DNA from: Gammaproteobacteria bacterium | GTDB taxonomy: Bacteria; Pseudomonadota; Gammaproteobacteria; Pseudomonadales; Azotimanducaceae_A | DNA: 6,997 bases | Direction: 5' to 3' | Assembly (NCBI GenBank): GCA_026713405.1 | Contig: JAPOON010000148.1 | Coordinates: 1 to 6,997 of the forward strand | Part shown: positions 1 through 6,342 of the stretch, in pieces | Layout of the letters: the number at the start of each line of letters is the position of its first letter | Numbering within the stretch: the first letter of the stretch is position 1 | Position numbers and translations under genes: made by a program | Notes under the pieces: model-generated | Database searches by the model: none | Told to the model about the DNA's origin: nothing | What the model saw: only the letters and a program-made list of their open reading frames with translations

Positions 1-1514
1 CCCCCGGGCAACGACTGACGCGCGCGGCGTTGTTGTCGGTCGGCGCCTGGAAGGCCGGCTACACGGACGAATCGGCGCTGCTGTCGTCCATTGCGGACCT
101 GCAGCGATCGATGGCCCGAGGCGAATTGTCGAGCGAGCAACTCGTTCTCCGTGCCGTGGAGGCTGCCGAACGCCGGGACTTCCTGAACGCATTCATTTCG
201 CTCGATCGCCAGGGCGCCCTCGACCGCGCCCGGCGGCTCGATGAGCTGCGCCTCGACGGCGAGACCCTCGGCTCGCTGCATGGAATTCCGGTTGCGGTCA
301 AGGACAACATCCACGCGGCCGGTCTGCCCAACACCGCCGGTACGCCGCTCCTCGAATCGTTTGTTCCCGCCGAGGACGCACCGGCCGTGGCCCGCCTGAC
401 AGCCCCGGGAGCCATCGTGCTCGGCAAGACGAACATGCACGAGCTCGCCTTCGGCATCACCAGCGCCAATGCTGTCTTTGGAGCGGTGGGGAACGCCCAC
501 GACAAACGCTTCATCGCCGGTGGCAGCAGCGGCGGGACGGCGGTGGCGGTCGCCTCGGGAATGGCGGTGGCGGGCCTCGGTACCGATACCGGGGGCAGCA
601 GCCGGATTCCGGCGGCGCTCAACGGCATCGTCGGGTTCAGGCCCACCGGGGGGCGCTATCCGTCCGCGGGCATCACCCGTATCTCAAGTACCCGGGACAC
701 CATCGGGCCCATGGCGCATACGGTGGCGGATGTGGCCCTGCTCGACCGGATCATGGCCGGGGAGAGCGGGGAGCTGCCTGACATCGACCTGCGCGGCCTG
801 CGGATCGGCGTTCCCCGTGGGTACTTTTTCGACGGTCTGCAGCGCGAAGTGCGCGAATCTGTCGAGAGCCTGCTCGACCGTCTCGACGAAGCAGGCGTGG
901 CACTGGTGCATGCGGATCTGGTCGGCATCGAGCGCCTGAACGAGGAGACGGGGTTCCCCATCGTGCTGTTCGAGGCGCGGTCGCTCTTGAGCGAATACCT
1001 GGCTGCCCACCTGCCGGGGAGGTCCCTCAAAACCCTCGTCGATTCGGTCGCGAGCCCGGATGTCCGGGAACTGATGCAAAACGTGCTGGGGCAGGAGATC
1101 TCCGAGTCCGCCTACCGGCGGGCCAGGGAGCACTTCCGGCCGCGGCTCAGGCGCCTGTACGCCGACTACTTCGGCAACCACGCGGTCGAAGCGATCCTTT
1201 TTCCCACCACGCCGCTCACCGCGAGACCCATGCAGGACACCTCCGATTTCGTGGAACTGAACGGCGCATCGGTACCCACGTTTGCAACCTATATCCGCAA
1301 CACGGATCCGGGCAGCAACGCAAACATTCCCGGGCTGAGCATTCCGCTGGCGGTACCCCAAGGGGGCTTGCCGGTGGGTGTCGAGATCGACGGGCCCGAG
1401 GGCAGCGACCGGCGGCTGCTCGCCATCGGCGCCGCCATCGAACGTCTTCTGCAACCAAAACCAGCGGGCGTAGTCAAACGAACCAGTGAAAAAGGGGATT
1501 ATCGTGAACAGTAG
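1..1514 (+). CDS. Amidase-signature family hydrolase, indoleacetamide/mandelamide hydrolase-like, 5'-partial
   Basis: Hydrolyses a carboxylic amide to the acid and ammonia. The full Ser-cisSer-Lys triad of the amidase-signature family is visible. Counting the TTG at 30 as residue 1, Lys91 sits in AVKDNIHAAG, the cis-Ser Ser166 in AGGSSGGT and the nucleophile Ser190 in GTDTGGSSRIP. The spacings (75 and 24 residues) equal those of fatty acid amide hydrolase (142/217/241). The C-terminal half has ATYIRNTDPGSNANIPGLSI and PVGVEIDGPEGSDRRLLAIG, typical of the indoleacetamide/mandelamide hydrolase branch. Substrate is inferred only; Glu-tRNA amidotransferase subunit A is less likely given this C-terminus. 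The frame stays open to base 3, TTG30 has no Shine-Dalgarno sequence, and the stretch before the domain (TRAALLSVGAWKAG) is hydrophobic, so the true start, perhaps with an export signal, probably lies left of the window. The stop (1512-1514) overlaps the next gene, implying translational coupling. Confidence 0.93.
   Translation, partial: PGQRLTRAALLSVGAWKAGYTDESALLSSIADLQRSMARGELSSEQLVLRAVEAAERRDFLNAFISLDRQGALDRARRLDELRLDGETLGSLHGIPVAVKDNIHAAGLPNTAGTPLLESFVPAEDAPAVARLTAPGAIVLGKTNMHELAFGITSANAVFGAVGNAHDKRFIAGGSSGGTAVAVASGMAVAGLGTDTGGSSRIPAALNGIVGFRPTGGRYPSAGITRISSTRDTIGPMAHTVADVALLDRIMAGESGELPDIDLRGLRIGVPRGYFFDGLQREVRESVESLLDRLDEAGVALVHADLVGIERLNEETGFPIVLFEARSLLSEYLAAHLPGRSLKTLVDSVASPDVRELMQNVLGQEISESAYRRAREHFRPRLRRLYADYFGNHAVEAILFPTTPLTARPMQDTSDFVELNGASVPTFATYIRNTDPGSNANIPGLSIPLAVPQGGLPVGVEIDGPEGSDRRLLAIGAAIERLLQPKPAGVVKRTSEKGDYREQ
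1492..1497 (+). promoter_or_regulatory. Ribosome binding site for the TonB-dependent receptor
   Basis: AAGGGG lies six bases before the GTG at 1504, inside the last codons of the amidase. The earlier in-frame GTG at 1486 has no purine-rich sequence ahead of it. This site therefore decides the start in favour of 1504. Confidence 0.6.
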
Positions 1515-3753
1515 TGGCTTTACATGCCTGGCCCACCGGATTGCGGTGGGGACGGCGGGTACGCAAGGTGCCGCCACGGCGGCGGTCGGGTTGGCCATCG
1601 CCGCTCTGCTCTGCGGCCCGGTGCAGGCCCGGGAACTCGAGGAGATCGTCGTCACCGCCGAAAGGCGCGCGGAGAACCTGCAGGAGGTGCCCAATGCGAT
1701 CACGGCGCTCAGCGAGACAACCATCGAACAGGCCGACATCCATGACCTCACCGACATCGCGACGCGCATTCCCGGCCTGACGTTCTCGCCCTTTTCGCCC
1801 GGGCAGAACATCGTGGCCCTGCGCGGCGCGTCGTCCAACGACGACGGTGCGGGGACAGACAACTCGGTGTCGGTATTCGTCGACGATGTCTACCTGGGCA
1901 GGGTCTCGAACATCAATCCGGAGATGTTCGACATCGAGCGCATCGAGGTGCTGCGCGGGCCGCAGGGTACCCTGTACGGCAAGAACACCATCGGCGGCGC
2001 CATCAACGTCGTGTCGGCCAAGCCGAATCTCGAAGCGCTGGAAGGCAAGGTTCGGGTCAATGTGGGCAACTACGAGCGCCGGGATGTCGCGGGGCTGCTG
2101 AGTGGGCCGCTGGGCGACCGTTGGGCAGCCAAGGCATCGTTCAGCTTTCGGAAACGGGACGGCTGGGTGGAGAACGTCTACCTGGACAAGCAGCAGAAAG
2201 ACGACGATGTGCTGGCGCTGCGCGGTCAACTGCTGTACGCGGGAGACAGCCTCGAAGCCCTGTTCAGCGCGGATTTCAACCGGCTGGACATCGAGGACAT
2301 GGCGCGAACCCCCATCGCCACCGGAGAGCCGGGCGATCCGGCGTTCTGGGCTGCCGACATACCGGGCAGCTATGCGGACCTCTGCCGCGGTCGCGGCGGC
2401 GGTTGCTCCGCGGGGCCGATCGACGGCTACGCGGAACGGGAAGCCTGGGGCCTGAGCATGAAGCTGAACTGGCGCCCGGCGGCCGGGGAACTGATCTCGA
2501 TCACCGCTTACCGGGAAAACGAGGCGGACTGGAACATGGATTCCTCTGGAACGCCGGTCTCGCCGCTGCCGCCGCTGTTCAACCAGATCAACGACGACAT
2601 TTTCGACAGCACCGAACAGTTCACCCAGGAACTGCGTTGGGTGTCCGGCCTCGGCGAGACGGTCGACTACATAACCGGGCTGTGGTTCCTGACCGAGAAA
2701 ACCGACCGGACCGAGTGCTTCGACAACGATGTGCGGCCCAGCGACTGCACCCCCACGGCGGACGGCGGTGCCACCGACTGGTACCGCCAGGTGAACGAAA
2801 CCACCAGTTACGCCGCGTTCGGCCAGGTCGACTGGCGGTTCTCGGAAGGCTGGGAACTCACCCTCGGCGGGCGCTACAGCTACGACAAGAAGGAAATCGA
2901 CAACGACGCCATCGCCGGGGACTTCGTGGTCATCAACCAGACGTTCTCCAATTCGGTGAGCGAGAACTGGAGCGCCTTCACGCCGAAGATCGCGCTAGCC
3001 TACCTGCCCAGTGAGAATGCGACGATCTATGGCGCCGTCTCGTGGGGATTCAAGAGCGGCGGTTTCGCCGCGGCGCCCCAGGGCATCGAGTTCACCGAGC
3101 CGCTGGACCAGGAGGAGGCGCTGAACTACGAGGTCGGCATCAAGGCAGACCTCGGCGGCAGCTTCCGTCTGAACGCGGCCGTTTTCTTCACTGAGTACCA
3201 GGACCTGCAGATCCAGACGTTCGGCCCGTTGACGGCGGCAGCAGCCTTCGGAACCTTCCAGACATTCAACGCGGGCGATGCCGAGATTTTCGGCGCCGAA
3301 CTGGAAGCCACCTGGATCGTGACCGACCGGCTCACCCTCTCCGGCTTCTACGCCTACCAGGACAGCGAGTTCGGCGATACCAACATTCCGGGCACGGCGT
3401 TTCCGGACCAGTCCGGGCAGGACCTGATCCGGGCGCCGGAGCACAAGTTCAATGTCAACGCGGACTACATCCAGCCGCTGGCCAACGGCAGCGAACTGGC
3501 GGTGACCCTGAGCTGGCGCTACACCGACGATCAGCGGGGCGAACTGGAACCCTGGGCGGTGCAGCCCGAGTTCGACCTGTTCGATGCCCGGGTGAGCTGG
3601 ACGAGCGCCGGCGGCGCGCTGGAGGTGGCGGTCTGGGGCAGGAACCTGGCGGACGAGGAGTACCTCAGCCACCTCTACACAATCGCTTCCAGCGTGGTGG
3701 CGGTGCACGGCGACCCGCGCATGTACGGCGCTACTGCGACGTACCGGTTCTAG
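1504..3753 (+). CDS. TonB-dependent outer-membrane receptor
   Basis: Energised outer-membrane transporter that binds a scarce ligand and passes it to the periplasm using TonB-ExbBD. Using GTG 1504 (749 residues), a signal peptide runs to about residue 42 (hydrophobic core 26-36, cleavage after VQA). It is followed by a TonB box (EEIVVTAERR, 46-55) and a plug domain with the family signature LRGPQGTLYGKNTIGGAINV at 150-169. The rest is a long beta-barrel ending in YRF, the aromatic terminus needed for barrel insertion. There is no N-terminal STN signalling domain, so it is a transporter rather than a transducer of the FecA type. Cys294/Cys301 and Cys405/Cys415 form two close pairs, possibly disulphides in extracellular loops. 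The overall style is that of receptors common in sphingomonads and marine gammaproteobacteria, many of which serve non-siderophore substrates. Coupling to the amidase suggests it imports that enzyme's substrate; this is inference. An alternative start is GTG 1486 (755 residues). Confidence 0.96.
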   Translation: MNSSGFTCLAHRIAVGTAGTQGAATAAVGLAIAALLCGPVQARELEEIVVTAERRAENLQEVPNAITALSETTIEQADIHDLTDIATRIPGLTFSPFSPGQNIVALRGASSNDDGAGTDNSVSVFVDDVYLGRVSNINPEMFDIERIEVLRGPQGTLYGKNTIGGAINVVSAKPNLEALEGKVRVNVGNYERRDVAGLLSGPLGDRWAAKASFSFRKRDGWVENVYLDKQQKDDDVLALRGQLLYAGDSLEALFSADFNRLDIEDMARTPIATGEPGDPAFWAADIPGSYADLCRGRGGGCSAGPIDGYAEREAWGLSMKLNWRPAAGELISITAYRENEADWNMDSSGTPVSPLPPLFNQINDDIFDSTEQFTQELRWVSGLGETVDYITGLWFLTEKTDRTECFDNDVRPSDCTPTADGGATDWYRQVNETTSYAAFGQVDWRFSEGWELTLGGRYSYDKKEIDNDAIAGDFVVINQTFSNSVSENWSAFTPKIALAYLPSENATIYGAVSWGFKSGGFAAAPQGIEFTEPLDQEEALNYEVGIKADLGGSFRLNAAVFFTEYQDLQIQTFGPLTAAAAFGTFQTFNAGDAEIFGAELEATWIVTDRLTLSGFYAYQDSEFGDTNIPGTAFPDQSGQDLIRAPEHKFNVNADYIQPLANGSELAVTLSWRYTDDQRGELEPWAVQPEFDLFDARVSWTSAGGALEVAVWGRNLADEEYLSHLYTIASSVVAVHGDPRMYGATATYRF

Positions 3754-3771
3754 CCGCAGAGTAGTCTGCGC
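3754..3771 (+). other. Small intercistronic hairpin after the receptor stop
   Basis: CGCAGA (3755-3760) and TCTGCG (3765-3770) form a perfect 6-bp stem with a GTAG loop directly after the receptor stop codon. No T-run follows, so it is not a standard terminator. It could protect or punctuate the mRNA between receptor and regulator. It is short enough to be chance. Confidence 0.35.
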
Positions 3772-3809
3772 GGAGTGCGAGGAGTGACGGCAGGGAGTAC
3801 AGTGGCCTG

Positions 3810-4583
3810 GTGAATCTCACCCAGAAGCAGTGGCGCAAGCTGTTGTCGGTGATTCAGCACCTGAATGACAGCCTGGACGATTACGTCGTCCGCGAGCGGG
3901 CGGGGCGCGACCTGCTCGACCTGCTCTCGGCGGACCATTTCGCCTCGTTCATCTGGGACGAGCAGGGGGGCGTCTTCTCGAGCCCGGTGTACCTGAACAT
4001 GTCGCCGGAGAACCTGAAGCTCTACGAGCAGTACTACCAGTTCCACGACCCGATCACGTTCAGGATGCAGCCGTACCGGCGCGCCGTTTCAGTCAATGAG
4101 GTGATGGCCCAGCAGGACCTGCTCAACACCGAGTTCTTCAACGACTTTCTCTCCCGGGACGGCCTGTACTACGGCATCAACATCTACGTCTACGACAACG
4201 GTAACCGGAACATCGGCGATTTCCGGGTGTGGCGCTCGCGCGGGCGGGCCAACTTCGACCGGCGGGACCTGCAGATACTGGACATGATCGCGCCGCACTT
4301 CCGCAACGCGATGCGCAACATCCTGTTCGCCAAGCACAAGATTCCCGCAATCGATCTGGACGAGATCTGCCGCTTCCTGTGCGACGGATTCAACCTGACC
4401 CGGCGGGAACTCGATGTGGCCGCTGCAATCCTCGAGGGCCTGCCCGACAAGAAGATCAGCGAGACGCTGCACATATCCATGCCAACGCTGCGCAGCCACG
4501 TTCAGCACGTCTTCGACAAGCTTGACGTGAACAGCCGGACGGAGTTTTGCAGCAAGGTCTTCCTGGGTAACGCCTGCGCCTGA
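3810..4583 (+). CDS. LuxR-family transcriptional regulator with N-terminal sensor-like domain
   Basis: A 257-residue DNA-binding regulator. The C-terminal LuxR/FixJ helix-turn-helix spans about residues 196-250: LTRRELDVAAAILEG, then KKISETLHISMPTLRSHVQ and FDKLDVNSRTEF. It keeps the conserved Glu200, Gly210, Thr226, Val231 and the KLxVxxR pattern. The N-terminal half (about 15-175) is rich in aromatic and hydrophobic positions and resembles a GAF/PAS or autoinducer-type sensor fold. Tyr72, Tyr76 and Asp80-Pro81 (YEQYYQFHDP) faintly recall the Tyr...Asp-Pro region of acyl-homoserine-lactone receptors, but the usual Trp is absent, so a ligand cannot be assigned. No phosphorylatable receiver domain is seen. 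The start is GTG; AGGGAG at 3792-3797 is a possible but distant ribosome site (12 bases). It lies 56 bases after the receptor on the same strand, so it is probably cotranscribed and likely controls this operon. Confidence 0.92.
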   Translation: MNLTQKQWRKLLSVIQHLNDSLDDYVVRERAGRDLLDLLSADHFASFIWDEQGGVFSSPVYLNMSPENLKLYEQYYQFHDPITFRMQPYRRAVSVNEVMAQQDLLNTEFFNDFLSRDGLYYGINIYVYDNGNRNIGDFRVWRSRGRANFDRRDLQILDMIAPHFRNAMRNILFAKHKIPAIDLDEICRFLCDGFNLTRRELDVAAAILEGLPDKKISETLHISMPTLRSHVQHVFDKLDVNSRTEFCSKVFLGNACA

Positions 4584-4836
4584 GCGGCCTGTCGCGCTCG
4601 CCCTGATTCAAAATACGGCGTCGTGCCCCGCGTCCGTGCACCTGTCGCTCGGCGTTCCTTCCACGTCAACGGCACACCCCAATCAACCCGTTGATTTTAC
4701 TAACTTTTTGGGAGGGTGTCGAGAGGCGGTACTACTTTTCGACGCCCTATGGATTTTGGACTGAAAGCGCCGCCTCGATCCGAAATGCGATTTTGCGCGA
4801 CTCGAGAATCGTGCGATTTTACACCGCCGGGGACAG
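4584..4836. other. Non-coding stretch after the operon, with a lower-GC patch
   Basis: No convincing gene is seen. AATCAA (4681-4686) and TTGATT (4691-4696) form a perfect 6-bp AT-rich stem with a CCCG loop, followed by TT and, a few bases on, TTTTT. It might be a weak terminator for the operon, but it lies about 100 bases past the regulator's stop. The 9-base word TGCGATTTT occurs twice (4786-4794 and 4812-4820). GC is visibly lower at 4690-4820 than in the flanking genes, consistent with foreign or decayed sequence. Confidence 0.4.
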
Positions 4837-4981
4837 GCCGGGAACGCCACCGCCGTCACCGAGTCAACCTGCTGCGCAGGTCCTCCGCTGGCGCTGCGGC
4901 CCTACCGGGTGACACGGCGCCGACGGCGCCGAAGAGGTTCATCATGGCCGGATGGATACATCCGGCCATGATTGGCCCGGC
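4837..4981 (+). repeat. ~145-base structured repeat, copy A
   Basis: First of two direct copies; copy B lies exactly 1329 bases downstream (6166-6310). By hand alignment they differ at about 24 positions, with two single-base gaps that cancel. Both begin GCCGGGAACGCCACCG and end TGGCCCGGC. Copy A contains hairpin 1 at 4867-4881 (ACCTGC/GCAGGT, 3-base loop) and hairpin 2 at 4941-4972 (14-bp perfect stem, GATA loop). Stem sequences differ from copy B but pairing is kept. It sits some 250 bases past the regulator gene's end. Short reading frames across it (MAGWIHPAM on plus, arginine-rich on minus) look like by-products of the palindromes. The family is not recognised. Confidence 0.85.
4941..4972. 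other. Perfect 14-bp hairpin of repeat copy A
   Basis: ATCATGGCCGGATG (4941-4954) pairs completely with 4959-4972 across a four-base GATA loop. The stem is GC-rich but no T-run follows on either strand. It could act as a REP-like mRNA 3'-end stabiliser, a protein-binding palindrome or a Rho-associated terminator for the upstream operon; none of these can be chosen from sequence. Confidence 0.8.
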
Positions 4982-5532
4982 TGTGGGATGGAACACGCCG
5001 CGGTCGCACTCGTCGAGGTGTTGGAAATCGGCGGGTTCGAGGTCGAATTCGGCCCGGGCGGGGGCCGTGACGCGCTCTCACGCGCACGAAATCGGATCTG
5101 TGGCGGGAATCACCGCCAGATTCGCCACAGAGCGCCGCGAAGCGGCACGTAGAACGCCCTGAAGCCGTAGTCAGGCAACTGGTGGCGTAAACATGATGTT
5201 CGACACCGGGTTTGCGGCTACGTGCTGCTGGCGGTGACCAGGGCGGCCTCGGTGGGCATCCGGGCCGACTACGAGGGCGGCGGCCGGGTTCCAGGTCGGG
5301 CGGTAGACAGTCAGGATCAGGCACGGCGCGGCAGCAGCCGGTGGCCGGGTGGGGGACAAGCGGTCAGCGAATTTTGTAAGAAATTCTCGCATCCAACCGA
5401 TGCTTGTCGCTCGGTCGGCGCTGAGCGGAATCGCGGGTAACTACTCCGGTCATCCTCTTCGCACCCGTTCCGTCCTCGCGGACGCCGCCGGCACTGCTCG
5501 CGCGGTGTTCATTTGGTCAGTGAACCTCTGTG
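4982..5532. other. Gene-poor stretch between repeat copy A and the hairpin array
   Basis: Several short open frames exist on both strands (for example 5171-5392 minus and 5222-5440 plus), but none has a ribosome site, family motif or clear advantage over the opposite strand, so no gene is called. One good hairpin lies at 5097-5131: TCTGTGGCG (5097-5105) pairs with CGCCACAGA (5123-5131), then AATC (5108-5111) with GATT (5119-5122), leaving a two-base bulge and a seven-base loop. A weaker AT-rich inverted repeat lies around 5369-5392. The rest may be decayed coding sequence. Confidence 0.4.
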
Positions 5533-5842
5533 TCGCCGTTGCGGCGATCTCCCGTTTCTCAGCCGGGGCAAAGCTGCGATCCTGGTGCTCCATCGGGGTT
5601 CCCGCGTTGCATCCCGGATCGTCTCCCGCATTGGTCAGCAGGGGTTGCTGCGGATCGTGGCGTCTCGTTGGGTGACCCCCGCGGTCTGCCTGATCCGGTG
5701 CCCTTGTGGGCTCTCCCCAGTCTCAGCAGGGGGTTCGCTGTGTGCCGCCGCTGGCGGTGTCGCCCGTTTCGGTCAGCTGGGGTCTTGCTGTTTCTGCCGC
5801 TGGCAGATCCCCATTGAATGGCGGGGGAACCATTGAATGCCA
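5533..5842 (+). repeat. Array of imperfect units: variable stem-loop plus conserved CCC...CAGC.GGGG box
   Basis: Four units share one plan and a fifth is degenerate. Stem-loops lie at 5533-5547 (TCGCCG/CGGCGA), 5611-5619 (ATCC/GGAT), 5700-5711 (GCCC/GGGC), 5745-5757 (CCGCC/GGCGG) and 5793-5807 (TCTGCC/GGCAGA). The stems differ in sequence but all pair. The first four are followed by a box like TCTCCCGTTTC, then TCAGC, one variable base, GGGG and, a few bases on, GCTG (ends 5576, 5650, 5740, 5790). The fifth is followed by TCCCC...GGGGGA, and CCATTGAATG occurs twice (5811-5820, 5830-5839). Start-to-start spacing is 78, 89, 45 and 48 bases. Multiple imperfect repeats of this kind are known at the ends of IS21-family elements, where transposase binds, but no istA or istB sequence is present, so that origin is only a guess. 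Reading frames across it are low-complexity and unsupported. Confidence 0.7.
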
Positions 5843-5905
5843 GACTTTCGTCCGGTCAGGTCCCACGAGGGGGACTGCAAAGCTGGCGGGCACTGTAGGG
5901 ATTGA

Positions 5906-5932
5906 ACGGGCGCGTGGCAAGCACGCGTTCGT
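5906..5932. other. Hairpin with 10-bp stem upstream of the long hairpin
   Basis: ACGGGCGCGT (5906-5915) pairs with ACGCGTTCGT (5923-5932) around a seven-base loop. Eight pairs are Watson-Crick and two are G-T, so it folds best as plus-strand RNA. Together with the 5998-6048 hairpin it makes 5900-6050 a candidate structured RNA, but no promoter or terminator is recognisable. Confidence 0.5.
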
Positions 5933-5997
5933 GTTGCGTTGGCGATGTGCGTGGAGCTTGTGAGGATAACGGTGTGAGCGATCGGTTGGAGAGGCCA

Positions 5998-6048
5998 GCC
6001 TGTACGCTGGGTAAGGCGTCCGTCAGGACCCTTTCCCAGCGTACAGGC
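5998..6048. repeat. Long inverted repeat, nearly continuous 51-base hairpin
   Basis: GCCTGTACGCTGGG (5998-6011) is perfectly complementary to CCCAGCGTACAGGC (6035-6048). The 23-base interior also folds: AAGG (6013-6016) with CCTT (6030-6033) and GTCC (6018-6021) with GGAC (6026-6029), closing on a GTCA tetraloop. The only defects are one T-T mismatch (6012/6034) and one unpaired C (6017), giving about 22 base pairs. There is no T-run on either side. It may be a mobile-element end, a protein-binding cruciform or part of a small RNA. The flanking stretch 6049-6165 shows no gene; it has three TTGCGC words (6092-6116) and GTTGCGC/GCGCAAC as a 7-bp inverted pair (6101-6107, 6131-6137). Confidence 0.88.
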
Positions 6049-6165
6049 GAGATGCGACCTCAAAGCGGCCCCACCGCGGTGATCGGCGGGTTTGCGCGAT
6101 GTTGCGCTATTGCGCTTCCGGCGGCGCGGGGCGCAACCGGGGCCAGGTACTCAGGCGCAAGTGTA

Positions 6166-6310
6166 GCCGGGAACGCCACCGACGGCACCCTGTCAAGGCG
6201 CTGACGCGCCTCCTCCGCTGTCGCTGCGGCCCTGCGGGTGACACGGCGCCGCCGGCGTCGAGGCGGTTGATCATGGCCGGAAGGGTTCTTCCGGCCATGA
6301 ATGGCCCGGC
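6166..6310 (+). repeat. ~145-base structured repeat, copy B
   Basis: Second direct copy of the element at 4837-4981, about 83% identical by hand alignment. Hairpin 1 lies at 6196-6211 (AGGCGC/GCGCCT, TGAC loop) and hairpin 2 at 6271-6300. Three pairs in hairpin 1 and one in hairpin 2 are swapped for different Watson-Crick pairs relative to copy A. It ends 33 bases beyond the stop codon of the minus-strand small gene, so, like copy A, it sits past the 3' end of a transcription unit. Confidence 0.85.
6271..6300. other. Perfect 13-bp hairpin of repeat copy B
   Basis: TCATGGCCGGAAG (6271-6283) pairs fully with CTTCCGGCCATGA (6288-6300) around a GGTT loop. Relative to copy A the inner T-A pair is A-T and the loop is different, while the rest is the same. 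It lies 43 bases past the stop of the minus-strand 89-codon gene and could mark the 3' end of the integrase transcript. It lacks the T-run of an intrinsic terminator. Confidence 0.8.
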
Positions 6311-6342
6311 GGGGAGGAACCGAGGGCGGACGTCGCGGACGC

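Noticed and set aside
684..1862. Long minus-strand open frame (392 codons) opposite the amidase and receptor
   Set aside because: It lies opposite two genes with clear family motifs; GC-rich DNA commonly leaves such antisense frames open. Its product shows no motif and it spans the junction of two real genes.
2995..3708. Minus-strand open frame of 237 codons opposite the receptor barrel
   Set aside because: Shadow of the receptor gene with no motif and no ribosome site.
4681..4730. Intrinsic terminator for the operon
   Set aside because: The stem is only six AT-rich pairs and the T-runs are interrupted and offset; too weak to call as a terminator.
4716..5162. Plus-strand open frame containing the peptide MAGWIHPAM, with a sibling MAGRVLPAM near 6272-6300
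   Set aside because: The peptides are direct translations of hairpin 2 in each repeat copy. No ribosome site or protein-level conservation is needed to account for them.
4902..5324. Arginine- and proline-rich minus-strand open frame of 140 codons
   Set aside because: It crosses repeat copy A and its composition is what GC-rich palindromic DNA gives. The same arginine-rich run appears opposite copy B, so it reflects the repeat.
5171..5392. Minus-strand 73-codon frame (and plus-strand 5222-5440)
   Set aside because: Overlapping candidates on opposite strands with no ribosome site or recognisable motif; neither can be preferred.
5513..5836. Cysteine-rich plus-strand frames across the hairpin array
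   Set aside because: Several overlapping frames cover the same bases; the repeated Cys/Arg/Gly composition follows from the repeat units.
5533..5842. CRISPR array
   Set aside because: The units are irregularly spaced, the shared boxes are imperfect, and there are no uniform spacers or cas genes.
6049..6165. tRNA gene or attachment site
   Set aside because: No cloverleaf, T-loop sequence or CCA-proximal half was found here or elsewhere in the window.
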